Positions 53,439 through 62,528 of a stretch of DNA of 64,000 bases are shown in pieces. Numbering within the stretch: position 1 is the stretch's first letter; each line of letters opens with the position of its first letter. The notes beneath the pieces were generated by a model, which saw only the letters and a list, made by a program, of their open reading frames with translations, was not told the DNA's origin and did no database searches. This DNA is from Pseudobowmanella sp964228145 (GTDB lineage: Bacteria > Pseudomonadota > Gammaproteobacteria > Enterobacterales > Alteromonadaceae), in assembly GCA_964228145.1 (NCBI GenBank), contig CAXQZJ010000071.1, positions 26,753 through 90,752 on the forward strand, written 5' to 3'. A program made the position numbers and the translations under genes.

Positions 53439-53462
53439 AAAAAGGGCTGTATTTTACAGCCC
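53439..53462 (-). terminator. Intrinsic terminator after the GH3 gene
   Basis: Read leftward, GGGCTGT-AAAAT-ACAGCCC is followed by TTTTTATT. It begins 10 bases after the GH3 stop codon. Confidence 0.88.
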
Positions 53463-53472
53463 CTGATAAAGG

Positions 53473-55989
53473 TCAGTCGCAGGTAAGTGTTGTGTGCTGT
53501 TCAGATGGGATGGCAAATCGTAATGAGGAAAGGTCCAACATGGCTTTCCCCTGACTGCGCAGTTCGAAAGGCACGACTATCTGACTAAAATCGATCCCCT
53601 GAGCGGTAAAGCACTCAAGGTCAACGGCAATATCATGCCACTGACCCGGCGCTAATTGGTTCAGTTGCTCAGCAATGTTGACCTGTGCTGAACAACTCCC
53701 CGGCGCGTCACCTTCACCTTCGCAACTCATGGCAATGAGAAGTTGATCAGTAAGTTTGCCATGGAGCTTCACACTGAGTTGTAACTGATGCTTAGGACTT
53801 AAACGAGAGCTGAGATCCTCACGAAAATAACTCTCACTGGCAAAGGTAATTGCTGCAAGTTCATCACCTTTAAATTCAACTCTGCGTGCATCCTCCTGAA
53901 TGACTTTATCTATGGTGCGATAGTATAAACTGGCCAGAGTGTGGGTATTTGCACTGACCTTTTGGCGCGTCGTACCAGAGCTGAGCCAAACCTCCCAGGG
54001 TTTTGCTACAGTGCCTTGCAATAAGTGGACTTCAGAGGCCCCCACATCAGCAAGCGTAATCGTTTCCTCCAGGTTATCTGCCAAAGAGTTGGCTTGACCA
54101 AAAGTCAGGCCGAAACCGTAGGGCAGCAGTGGTTGATAATCCTGATCACCGACGTTTACGATCTGAGTCGGATGCGCCGGCCATGAGAAAGGTAACTTGC
54201 CTTTAAAGTCATGTTCACCAAATAAGACGTCTGCCACCGCAGCCCCCTCTGATCCGGGTAACCAAGCTGCGACAAAGGCATCTGAAGCATTCAACTCCGG
54301 ATTGACCCACATGGGCCTGCCACTGATAAATACAGACACAACTGGTATGCCCTGAGACTTTAATTGCCTTAACAGGGCCAGGTCTGTTTTTGAACCGGGT
54401 TGATACTCTAGGCTTGCACGGTCACCATGTCCCTCTGCGTAGGGTTCTTCGCCAAACACAACGATAGCGACATCCGGTTTTTGCTGGTAACTTCCATCTA
54501 CCGACAAGGTTACGCTACCACCGTGCTTGTCAATCTGGTGACGTATTCCATCGTAGATTGAACTGCCACCGGGGAAGTCTTGATTGGTGTTGTTGGTGCC
54601 CTGCCAAGTGATTGTCCAACCGCCGGATTGTTTGCCAATATTATCTGCCGCATCACCGGCTACCAATACGTTCAAGCCGCCTGAAAGAGGCAATAGTTGC
54701 TGCTTGTTTTTTAGCAGAACCAAGGATTCACGCACCGCTTGTCGTGCTACCTCCCGGTGTTCAGCATGACCAATTAACGATTGCTTTGCGGCTAACGGGC
54801 GCTTTGCCGGACTGGGTTTATCAAACAGCCCAGCCCTGACTTTAACCCGCAAAATTCGCGTCACGGCATCATCGATTCGACTTATTGGGATCGCACCGCT
54901 GCGAACTTGCTCCAGCGTGTTGTGGTAAAGTGCACGCCAATCTTCCGGGGCCATGAAAATGTCTAAGCCAGCATTAATCGCTTGAGCACAACTTTGGTTA
55001 CTGCAGCCAGCAACCTGACCATGTCCGTTCCAGTCGCCCACCACAAAACCATCAAATCCCATGGTGTTTTTCAACACATCAGTGAGCAAGTAGCGATGAC
55101 CATGCAGTTTTTCGCCATGCCAACTGTTAAACGACGCCATAACAGACTGTGCACCTTCGCTCAGGCCGCCAACATAACCCTGAGCATGAATTTCGAATAA
55201 ATCCCGCTCTGATGCCAGGTTGTCGCCTTGGTCATCACCACCGACCGTGCCCCCATCACCAACAAAATGTTTGACCGTGCTGATTACCCTTTGATCACCC
55301 AAAAAGTCCTGATCCGCAGGCCCTTGCAGACCTCGCACCACGGCTGCGGCATAGGCTTTGACTATCTCGGGGTTCTCAGAGTAACTTTCATAGGTTCGTC
55401 CCCAGCGGTCATCGCGCACAACCGCGACGGTCGGGGCAAATACCCAGTCAATACCGGTCGCCATAACTTCTTTAGCCGTGATGTGGGCAATCGTTTCCAT
55501 CAGAGCGGGATTATTTGCGGCGCCCAAACCGATGTTGTGGGGGAACAGGGTGGCACCGATCACATTATTATGACCGTGGACCGCATCTGTCCCCCACATG
55601 GTTGGAATCGTAGAGCCATCTAGGCTGTCATCGACTGAGGCCTGATAGAGCGCTTCCGCTAGGTCTACCCAATCTTGGGGAGAGGCATGTTTGTTGTTAT
55701 TCGGAAAAGCACCGCCGCCGTTCAGGTATGAACCAAACCCATACTGACGCATATCTTCAACGCTGATGTTACGAATTTCAGGTTGAATCATTTGGGCCAC
55801 TTTTTGCTCTAGTGTCATACTCTGCAGTATTTTCTGCACACGTGTTTCAATCTTACTATCTGGTTTGACTGCGATGTCCAGTGTTGGCCATATGGCATCA
55901 GGTTGTGCGGAGTCTTGTGTATCGGCGTGATCAGTACAGGCACCTAATAGCGCGGCTGAGACTAAAGTTAAGAGTAAAGTAGGTTTCAT
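53473..55989 (-). CDS. Lipoprotein GH3 exo-beta-glucosidase (ExoP-like)
   Basis: An 838-residue GH3 enzyme with lipobox LLGAC (Cys18), so probably tethered in the periplasm. The (alpha/beta)8 domain carries the nucleophile Asp319 in GFVVGDWNGHG. The second domain has IPVVSVFISGRPM and the acid/base region FGEEPYAEGHGD. A C-terminal beta-sandwich (from about 665) resembles the galactose-binding-like domain of the ExoP exo-1,3/1,4-beta-glucanase. It would release glucose from imported beta-1,3-glucan oligomers. The start overlaps the stop of the transporter gene upstream by one base. Confidence 0.93.
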   Translation of the reverse strand: MKPTLLLTLVSAALLGACTDHADTQDSAQPDAIWPTLDIAVKPDSKIETRVQKILQSMTLEQKVAQMIQPEIRNISVEDMRQYGFGSYLNGGGAFPNNNKHASPQDWVDLAEALYQASVDDSLDGSTIPTMWGTDAVHGHNNVIGATLFPHNIGLGAANNPALMETIAHITAKEVMATGIDWVFAPTVAVVRDDRWGRTYESYSENPEIVKAYAAAVVRGLQGPADQDFLGDQRVISTVKHFVGDGGTVGGDDQGDNLASERDLFEIHAQGYVGGLSEGAQSVMASFNSWHGEKLHGHRYLLTDVLKNTMGFDGFVVGDWNGHGQVAGCSNQSCAQAINAGLDIFMAPEDWRALYHNTLEQVRSGAIPISRIDDAVTRILRVKVRAGLFDKPSPAKRPLAAKQSLIGHAEHREVARQAVRESLVLLKNKQQLLPLSGGLNVLVAGDAADNIGKQSGGWTITWQGTNNTNQDFPGGSSIYDGIRHQIDKHGGSVTLSVDGSYQQKPDVAIVVFGEEPYAEGHGDRASLEYQPGSKTDLALLRQLKSQGIPVVSVFISGRPMWVNPELNASDAFVAAWLPGSEGAAVADVLFGEHDFKGKLPFSWPAHPTQIVNVGDQDYQPLLPYGFGLTFGQANSLADNLEETITLADVGASEVHLLQGTVAKPWEVWLSSGTTRQKVSANTHTLASLYYRTIDKVIQEDARRVEFKGDELAAITFASESYFREDLSSRLSPKHQLQLSVKLHGKLTDQLLIAMSCEGEGDAPGSCSAQVNIAEQLNQLAPGQWHDIAVDLECFTAQGIDFSQIVVPFELRSQGKAMLDLSSLRFAIPSEQHTTLTCD

Positions 55990-57260
55990 TACGCCCCCTG
56001 GTAAGCCGCTTTTTTAGGTTTACTGCCTTTGATGCCGTAATAAGCAATGTAGATATAGCATACGGCGGGAAGCAGGAATGACATCCCTAAGCCGAAGTTG
56101 TCGGCTAAAACGCCCTGCAATAATGGAACAATAGCGCCGCCAACTATGGCCAGACAAAGAATTCCTGAGCCCTGGGGACTGTCCTTACCCAGACCTTGTA
56201 GCGCCAAGCTGAAGATTGTTGGGAACATAATGGAATTGAAAAAACCCACGGCAAGTACCGACCACATAGCCACGTTGCCGGTGCTATTGATAGACAAGAT
56301 GATTAATCCTATAGACATTATCGCGTTAAAAGTGAGCACGATGCCGCCGCTGACTTTTTGCATTACCGCTGCACCAATGAAACGCCCGACCATGGCACCG
56401 CCCCAGTAGTATGCAATGAAGCGAGATGCTGTTTCCTCACTCATTCCCGCCACACCCGGTAACGCGAGGTAATTGACTAAGGTGCTACCGATCGCGACTT
56501 CTGCACCAACATACATAAAGATGGCAAAGGCACCGAGGACCAAATGACGATGCTGCCAAGCGCCACCCCGAATAATTCCGGTATTGGTGTTAATGTGTGC
56601 AAGCTTAGGGAGTTTCAAAAACAAGAATATCGCGGCCAGCAAGGCCAGCGAAAGCGCCAGAATAAGATAAGGAAATTGAACGGCTGTGGCATCCGCAACC
56701 CCGGCGACAGGACCCGTTTCTTCTGAGGCTGCACCGTAAATCAGATAAGAGCCGAAAAAAGGTGCAACAGTGGTACCAAAAGCATTGAATGCTTGGGTGA
56801 GTGTCAGCCGTGAGGATGCGGTTTTAGGGTCGCCAAGAGCGCTGACATAGGGGTTGGCCGAAACTTGCAGTATGGTGATCCCAGACGCCAGAACAAACAA
56901 TGCAAACAAAAATAATGCATACACGCCACTGGACGCTGCAGGGTAAAACAACAGGCAGCCGATACAGGCGATGGCCAGACCGAGTACTATCCCGCGTTGA
57001 TAGCCAATGCGTGACACGATAAATCCTGCCGGAAGCGACACAATAAAATAGGCACTGAAAAAGCAAAACTGAATCAACATTGCCTGCGTGTAACTGAGAT
57101 CAAAAGCCCCTTTCAGGTAAGGAATCAGTATGTCATTCAGACAAGTAATAAAGCCCCACATAAAAAACAATGTAGTAAGAGAGATGAGTGCAAAACGATA
57201 ACCGCTGCCGGATTCTGGTGCACTGCTATGCCCGATAGGGGATGAGACAGATGATGCCAC
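55989..57260 (-). CDS. FHS-family sugar:H+ symporter (glucose/galactose transporter GluP-like)
   Basis: A 12-helix major facilitator protein (423 residues). The N-terminal ALISLTTLFFMWGFITCLNDILIPYLKGAFDLSYTQAMLIQF is the classic FHS (FucP/GluP) signature, and ILQVSANPYVSALG matches the same family. It would import glucose freed by GH3. It is the first gene of a leftward pair with GH3 and starts 28 bases from a LacI-type operator, on the opposite side of the intergenic region from GH1. Confidence 0.9.
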   Translation of the reverse strand: MASSVSSPIGHSSAPESGSGYRFALISLTTLFFMWGFITCLNDILIPYLKGAFDLSYTQAMLIQFCFFSAYFIVSLPAGFIVSRIGYQRGIVLGLAIACIGCLLFYPAASSGVYALFLFALFVLASGITILQVSANPYVSALGDPKTASSRLTLTQAFNAFGTTVAPFFGSYLIYGAASEETGPVAGVADATAVQFPYLILALSLALLAAIFLFLKLPKLAHINTNTGIIRGGAWQHRHLVLGAFAIFMYVGAEVAIGSTLVNYLALPGVAGMSEETASRFIAYYWGGAMVGRFIGAAVMQKVSGGIVLTFNAIMSIGLIILSINSTGNVAMWSVLAVGFFNSIMFPTIFSLALQGLGKDSPQGSGILCLAIVGGAIVPLLQGVLADNFGLGMSFLLPAVCYIYIAYYGIKGSKPKKAAYQGA

Positions 57261-57286
57261 GCGATAACTCCTGTTGACCTTTTAAA

Positions 57287-57322
57287 GTTAAGCGCTTACA
57301 TTAGGTTATGAAAGCGCTTTCA
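57287..57322. promoter_or_regulatory. Two LacI-type operators in the GH1/transporter divergent promoter
   Basis: GTTAAGCGCTTACA at 57287-57300 and the perfect palindrome TGAAAGCGCTTTCA at 57309-57322 (centres 22 bases apart). The second is identical to the site at 46212. Together they would let one repressor control both transcription directions. Confidence 0.85.
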
Positions 57323-57427
57323 TTTGGTTTGATAATTACACGAAGATTTAACAATTTCAAATAAAAGCGTACGAATTTTGTCAGCGTGGTCCGTTGTTGA
57401 AGATTGTGCTTAACCTGTGGGGAAACC

Positions 57428-58771
57428 ATGCCAAACTTGAGTCTGCCAGTTGATTCACCGCTGCTGAACCGCGAGTTCATCTTCGGTGTTGCAACCTCGA
57501 GTTATCAAATAGAAGGGTCACGAGACGATCGTTTAGACTCGATTTGGGATACTTTCTGTGCACAACCCGGTCGAATCGCTGATGGTAGTAACGGTGATAT
57601 CGCCTGTGAACATATTGACCGATGGGCTGATGACGTTGAGTTGATCGATTATCTCGGTGTTGATGCCTATCGTCTATCGATTAGCTGGCCGAGAGTCGTC
57701 ACCTCCGAGGGGCAGCCAAATCCTCGTGGCTTGGCATTTTATTCAACCCTGATCAACGCATTGAACGCGCGTGACATTAAAGTTTTTGTGACACTTTATC
57801 ATTGGGATCTACCCCAGTACCTGGAAGATCGCGGAGGTTGGCTCAACCGCCAAACAGCTTATGAATTTGAAAAATACGCCGACATTGTGTCACATCACCT
57901 AGGTAATAGTGTTTATGCATATGCGACGTTAAATGAACCTTTCTGTTCCGCCTATCTTGGCTATGAGTTAGGGATACATGCCCCGGGTAAGACTGGTCGC
58001 GCTAATGGGAGACAGGCTGCTCACCACCTGTTATTGGCCCATGGCCTCGCGATGCCGGTTTTACGCAGCAACGCCCCAGCCAGTTTGCATGGGATAGTGC
58101 TGAACTTCTCAACCAGTTATGCCGTTAGTGCATCAACTGCTGACCAACAGGCCGCAGCATTAGCGGATGAATACTTGAACCACTGGTATGCCATGCCTGT
58201 ACTGGCCGGAACCTATCCTTCTGTCATGGACCAATTGGCACTGCACGAGCGCCCGCATATAGAGCCGCAGGACATGGCATTAATTTGTCAGCCGATAGAT
58301 TATCTTGGCGTTAATTTTTATAACCCGAGTCGCTATAAAGCTGGCGACGACCAATGGTTTGAGCAGGTCCCGCCCAACAATACCGAGGTGACGGATATGG
58401 GCTGGGAAGTCAATCCGGACAGCTTTACCGATTTATTGCTGCAATTACACCAGCGCTATGATTTGCCACCCGTTTACATTACCGAAAATGGCGCGGCGAC
58501 GATAGACGAACTGAAGGATGGGCAGGTTCATGATGCCCAACGAATCGCGTACTTTCAGGGCCACTTGAACGCCGTAGATACGGCCATCCGCCAAGGTGTA
58601 GATATCCGCGGCTATTTTGCCTGGAGTTTGATGGATAACTTCGAATGGGCCTTGGGCTATTTGAAACGATTTGGGATAGTGTATGTGGATTATAAAACTC
58701 AGCAACGTACGGTGAAGCACAGTGGACTTGCATATCGTAACCTGATCAAAACTAGAGTCAGCGTGCGATAA
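57428..58771 (+). CDS. GH1 beta-glucosidase
   Basis: A cytoplasmic retaining beta-glucosidase (447 residues) with no signal peptide. Start at the ATG at 57428, after GGGGAAACC; a TTG at 57404 is weaker. The acid/base is Glu170 in TLNEPF and the nucleophile Glu353 in YITENGAA. The N-terminal FIFGVATSSYQIEG and the C-terminal WSLMDNFEWALGY match the family. It would split cellobiose- or laminaribiose-type disaccharides that escape GH3. It heads a rightward operon GH1-LacI-MFS. Confidence 0.94.
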   Translation: MPNLSLPVDSPLLNREFIFGVATSSYQIEGSRDDRLDSIWDTFCAQPGRIADGSNGDIACEHIDRWADDVELIDYLGVDAYRLSISWPRVVTSEGQPNPRGLAFYSTLINALNARDIKVFVTLYHWDLPQYLEDRGGWLNRQTAYEFEKYADIVSHHLGNSVYAYATLNEPFCSAYLGYELGIHAPGKTGRANGRQAAHHLLLAHGLAMPVLRSNAPASLHGIVLNFSTSYAVSASTADQQAAALADEYLNHWYAMPVLAGTYPSVMDQLALHERPHIEPQDMALICQPIDYLGVNFYNPSRYKAGDDQWFEQVPPNNTEVTDMGWEVNPDSFTDLLLQLHQRYDLPPVYITENGAATIDELKDGQVHDAQRIAYFQGHLNAVDTAIRQGVDIRGYFAWSLMDNFEWALGYLKRFGIVYVDYKTQQRTVKHSGLAYRNLIKTRVSVR

Positions 58772-58812
58772 CAGGTAGATTGCAACAAGGATAGACAATC
58801 AGTCAGGTAGTT

Positions 58813-59826
58813 ATGGCAACAATATACGAGGTTTCAGAAGCGGCGGGCGTGTCTCTTGCCACCGTGTCCAGGGTTATGAATGGCAATGCAAAAGTCAGTG
58901 ACAGAACCCGGCAAAAGGTGCTCGATGCAATGGACAAGCTGGGCTATAAGCCCAATGCAATTGCTCAGTCATTAGCCTCAAATCGCACTAACAGCGTGGG
59001 TTTGCTGGTATCGGAGCTACACGGGTCGTTTTTCGGCAATATGATGAGCACGGTCGAACAGGTCCTCCGTCAGGCTGGCAAACATGTCATTATTACTGCG
59101 GGCCATACCAACGAAAAACGCGAGAAAGAAGCCATCGCTTTTTTACAAAGCCGCCGATGCGATGCGCTGATAGTACATGCAGAAGCGGTGTCGGATGAAT
59201 ATTTATGTCAATTGTCCGAAGCGGATTTACCTGTAGTCGTGATTAATCGCAAAGTTGAGGGTATGGAAGATCGCTGTTTTATCGTGGATAACGAGAATGG
59301 TGGTTTTAAAGCGACCGACGCGGTAGCGAGACTGGGGCATAAAGTGATCGGCTACATCAGTGGCCCCAGATTTAAAAAAGATGCACAAGATCGCTTAGAC
59401 GGACACAAGCGCGCTCTTCAGCAAGCAGGGTTAGCCTTTGCTGACAGTTTACTTTATGAAGGGGATTATCACGAGTCCTCGGGCCAAGCAGGCTTCAAAG
59501 CGTTGTTTGCCCAGCACCCACAAATGACAGCGGTTGTGTGTGCTAACGATGAAATGGCATCAGGTGCTATGACAGCGGCCAGAGAGGCGGGGCTGCAGAT
59601 CCCGCAACAAATGTCGGTTGTCGGATTCGACGATGTGTTATTTTCCCGCTACTTATACCCATCACTTACCACAATTGATAACCCTATCAGGAGTATGGGG
59701 GAGATGGCTGCCAGATGGGTTTTAGAACACGTATATAAGAAACGCTCCCAGGGTGAGTTGCGTAATTTGTTTGTGCCCCAGCTGATTGAGCGGGACTCAT
59801 TGGCGCCTGTTCCTTATGATGACTAG
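58813..59826 (+). CDS. LacI-family repressor of the glucan locus
   Basis: A 337-residue repressor. The N-terminal HTH and hinge are ATIYEVSEAAGVSLATVSRVMNGNAKVSDRTR...KPNAIAQSLASNRTNSVGLL, and a periplasmic-binding-protein-like effector domain follows (about 60-330). The YEVSEAAGVSLATVSRVMNG helix is the one that reads operators with a central CG, as found four times in this window. The inducer is presumably a glucose or beta-glucoside product, not determinable here. Its stop overlaps the next gene by 11 bases. Confidence 0.92.
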   Translation: MATIYEVSEAAGVSLATVSRVMNGNAKVSDRTRQKVLDAMDKLGYKPNAIAQSLASNRTNSVGLLVSELHGSFFGNMMSTVEQVLRQAGKHVIITAGHTNEKREKEAIAFLQSRRCDALIVHAEAVSDEYLCQLSEADLPVVVINRKVEGMEDRCFIVDNENGGFKATDAVARLGHKVIGYISGPRFKKDAQDRLDGHKRALQQAGLAFADSLLYEGDYHESSGQAGFKALFAQHPQMTAVVCANDEMASGAMTAAREAGLQIPQQMSVVGFDDVLFSRYLYPSLTTIDNPIRSMGEMAARWVLEHVYKKRSQGELRNLFVPQLIERDSLAPVPYDD

Positions 59827-61375
59827 GCTTTCACCAACGCTACGATACACGCTGATTGTATCGTTGGGCGGCTTTATCTTTGGCTTTGACGCCAGTGTCA
59901 TTTCCGGCGCTATCAGTGCCATCGCAATCGACTTTTCGTTATCGCCGTGGCAACAGGGGTTAGTCGTCAGCAGTCCGACATTGGGAGCTCTGATTGCGAT
60001 GTTTTTCGCCGGCCCTCTGAGTGATCGGCTGGGGCGTCGGACCACCCTTATTATCATCGCCTTTATGTATTTAATCTCTGCGCTTTGCTCTGCGTTTGCG
60101 GCGAGTTACTCAGTGTTGTTGGCAGCACGTTTTATTGGCGGTATGGCATTCTGCTCACTACTCATTGCGCCGGTTTATATCGCGGAAATCAGCACCGCTG
60201 CGCACCGTGGTAAAATGGTGTCGGTAAACCAACTAAACATCGTTTTAGGCTTTGCGCTGTCTTACTTCAGTAACTATTACTTTTTACAACTTAGTCAGCA
60301 TCAGGCGCCGTGGGTGAGCGAGTGGGGGCTAGATTCAAAGAGCTGGCGCTATATGTTGGGGATGGAAGCAATTCCTGCTTTAGCTTGGTTTGTGCTGTTA
60401 TTCTTTATCCCACGTAGTCCTCGCTGGCTGCTATTACGCAATAAGCCGGCCGAAGCGGAACAGGTGGCAGAGCGCTTGTTCGATGCTGAACAGGCAAAGT
60501 TTCAACTGGACCAGATACGTTCCTCTTTTGAACAGAAGGTGACGTGTTGGCGACAAAAACTTAAGTATGTGTTTGGTCGCCCGATGCGTTTTGCGCTAAT
60601 GATTGGGCTATTACTCGCAATTGCTCAGCAGGTAACTGGCATCAACGTAGTGTTCTTTTACGCACCGACGATTTTTGAGCAAAGTGGTGTTGGCACCGAC
60701 GCGGCATTTATGCAAGCGGTATGGATTGGTGTAGTGAATGTCGTGTTTACTCTGGTTGCGATGGCAACCATAGATAAATGGGGGCGTCGGCCCTTGCTAT
60801 TGGTTGGCTTAACCGGTGTGGTAGTCAGTATGGCAATTTGTGCTTATGGCTTTAGTCAGGCCAGCTATCGCCTCGATGCTCAACAATATCAGCAACTCGT
60901 AAAAACCGAACCAAAGGTGGTCGCGCTGGCACCCTTGGTCGACAAGCGGTTCGATTCCGATGTGGCATTCAAAAGCGTACTTAAATCCTCACTCGGCGAC
61001 GATGCTTACGCTCAATTAGAAAGTCGTTTGCTCAAGGTGGCGATTGAGATGAATGCACCGCTGGTGCTGATTGGCATTACCGGCTTTGTTGCGGCGTTTG
61101 CAATGTCACTGGGACCGGTGATGTGGGTAATTTTTTCAGAGATTTTCCCTAATCAGGTCAGAGGTATTGCGATCTCGGTGGTCGGGGTGGTGAATTCTTC
61201 AACCAGTTTTTTGGTGCAATTGATTTTTCCCTGGGAGTTAAATTACCTCGGCGCCGCCGTCACCTTTGCAATCTATGGCGTGTTGGCCTTGTTGTCCGGC
61301 CTATTGATATGGCGCTACTTGCCAGAGACCCGAGCTTGTACTTTGGAACAGGTTAGTCAAAAATACCAAAATTAG
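59816..61375 (+). CDS. MFS sugar porter (SP family)
   Basis: A 519-residue, 12-helix sugar:H+ symporter. Hallmarks are GGFIFGFDASVISGA in helix 1, SDRLGRRTT after helix 2, PRSPRWLLLR after helix 6, QQVTGINVVFFYAP, WGRRPLLL and the C-terminal YLPETR. A hydrophilic insert of about 60 residues (about 365-425) lies between helices 9 and 10, longer than in the usual family members. Two start codons (59816 and 59819) lie inside the LacI gene. It is the second sugar carrier of the locus. Confidence 0.92.
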   Translation: MMTRLSPTLRYTLIVSLGGFIFGFDASVISGAISAIAIDFSLSPWQQGLVVSSPTLGALIAMFFAGPLSDRLGRRTTLIIIAFMYLISALCSAFAASYSVLLAARFIGGMAFCSLLIAPVYIAEISTAAHRGKMVSVNQLNIVLGFALSYFSNYYFLQLSQHQAPWVSEWGLDSKSWRYMLGMEAIPALAWFVLLFFIPRSPRWLLLRNKPAEAEQVAERLFDAEQAKFQLDQIRSSFEQKVTCWRQKLKYVFGRPMRFALMIGLLLAIAQQVTGINVVFFYAPTIFEQSGVGTDAAFMQAVWIGVVNVVFTLVAMATIDKWGRRPLLLVGLTGVVVSMAICAYGFSQASYRLDAQQYQQLVKTEPKVVALAPLVDKRFDSDVAFKSVLKSSLGDDAYAQLESRLLKVAIEMNAPLVLIGITGFVAAFAMSLGPVMWVIFSEIFPNQVRGIAISVVGVVNSSTSFLVQLIFPWELNYLGAAVTFAIYGVLALLSGLLIWRYLPETRACTLEQVSQKYQN

Positions 61376-61467
61376 CTGGTGAATTATTAACCGCCACAGT
61401 GGTCGAAAGTGTAAAGGTTGCGCTTTAATGACCGATAGTGAAAGAAGAGCACTCAAGGACAACGCTG

Positions 61468-61725
61468 ATGAGTAACGACTTATTATTTCCCATTTTACCC
61501 CGTGAAGGTAAGGTGACACCGGTTCATCAGGAACAAAAGGTGGAGCGGGTTAATAAGGAGGCGACTATCCGTGAGCTGAATGATGAAGAGCCCACTCTGA
61601 CCGCTGAAGAGCGGGAGCAGCGCCAGCAACAACAACAGAAGAAAGCTGCCAAAAAAACGCGTAGCAAGCAAGACGATGAGCAAGATGAGGATGATAATTC
61701 AGGTCATCTCGATATTTACGTTTAA
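61468..61725 (+). CDS. Small charged hypothetical protein
   Basis: An 85-residue protein, very rich in Glu, Lys, Gln and Asp. A hydrophobic start (MSNDLLFPILPREGKVTPV) is followed by a helical, likely disordered tail (REQRQQQQQKKAAKKTRSK) and an acidic end with LDIYV. I recall similar short proteins in other Alteromonadales but no known function. Start chosen at 61468 after AAGGACAACG. It is separate from the glucan operon by about 90 bases and could still be read through. Confidence 0.65.
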   Translation: MSNDLLFPILPREGKVTPVHQEQKVERVNKEATIRELNDEEPTLTAEEREQRQQQQQKKAAKKTRSKQDDEQDEDDNSGHLDIYV

Positions 61726-62081
61726 TCTTGCTTTTATCGTTTAGCGAGGTACAAACGGAGTCTACCGGTCCAGTTCGATTTACAGGGCGCAGCTAATATA
61801 AAGCGATGGTCATCGAGTGATTCTTAGACGCCGATGTTTGTTAATTTAGTAGTGGTGCCACATAGTCTAAAAGTGGTCCTCGTGCTGGTTAAAGCTGTGA
61901 GCCTATGCCTTTGTTGAGAATTTACAGGTAGCGACAATTAATTCTGAAAATGAGTCTGTTTCGAAAGTCTCGTTTATATTGAGTTTTTTGCCTTTTTATT
62001 ACGGCCTGAACCGTTAAGCTGATGCCCAACCGGAACCGGTCAGGCGAGGGCAGAATTTTTGTGACACAGTTAGCACTGAGC
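61726..62081. other. Gene-poor spacer
   Basis: About 355 bases without a convincing gene. A short leftward frame overlaps yaiI and has no family resemblance. No hairpin with a T-run, palindrome or repeat strong enough to name was seen. The GGAACCGG-type and GCTGAGC repeats near the end are short. Confidence 0.5.
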
Positions 62082-62528
62082 TCAGCGACGCTGAGCCAGC
62101 CACTTATCGAGTTGGTTGGCAAATGCCTGTTTTTCTCTATCGCCTAAGGGAGGCGGACCACCTGTCTGAATACCACTGCTGCGCATGGTGTCCATAAAGT
62201 CTCGGATATTCAGGCGACTGCGAATATTTTCCCGGGTATGTAATTCCCCACGGGGACTGAGGGCTAGTGCCCCTTTATCAATAACCTCGGCGGCCAGCGG
62301 AATATCTTGGGTCACTACCAAGTCACTTGGCTGGACTCGAGAAACTATCTCATCATCTGCAACATCGAAACCTTTTTCGACCTGCATAGACTGAATATAC
62401 TTTGAGGCAGGTGTGCGGATATATTGATTGGCTACCAATATACACAGGGTTTCGGTGCGGTTTGCGGCGCGAAATAAAATGTCTCGGATTACCACTGGAC
62501 ATGCGTCCGCATCGACCCAAATTGTCAT
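62082..62528 (-). CDS. yaiI: YaiI/YqxD family protein (DUF188, PIN-like)
   Basis: A 148-residue cytoplasmic protein of the UPF0178 family, related to PIN-type nucleases. The signature start MTIWVDADACPVVIRDIL and the conserved VSRVQPSDLVVTQDIPLAAEV and GALALSPRGELHT are all present. The Asp-x-Asp pair and TQD fit the metal-binding site of the fold; function is unproven. It overlaps the stop of the glutamate-synthase-like gene by one base (TAATG). Confidence 0.93.
   Translation of the reverse strand: MTIWVDADACPVVIRDILFRAANRTETLCILVANQYIRTPASKYIQSMQVEKGFDVADDEIVSRVQPSDLVVTQDIPLAAEVIDKGALALSPRGELHTRENIRSRLNIRDFMDTMRSSGIQTGGPPPLGDREKQAFANQLDKWLAQRR

Noticed and set aside
61922..62122. Possible leftward gene of about 66 codons
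   Set aside because: It overlaps yaiI, has no ribosome binding site or family resemblance, and its composition looks random.
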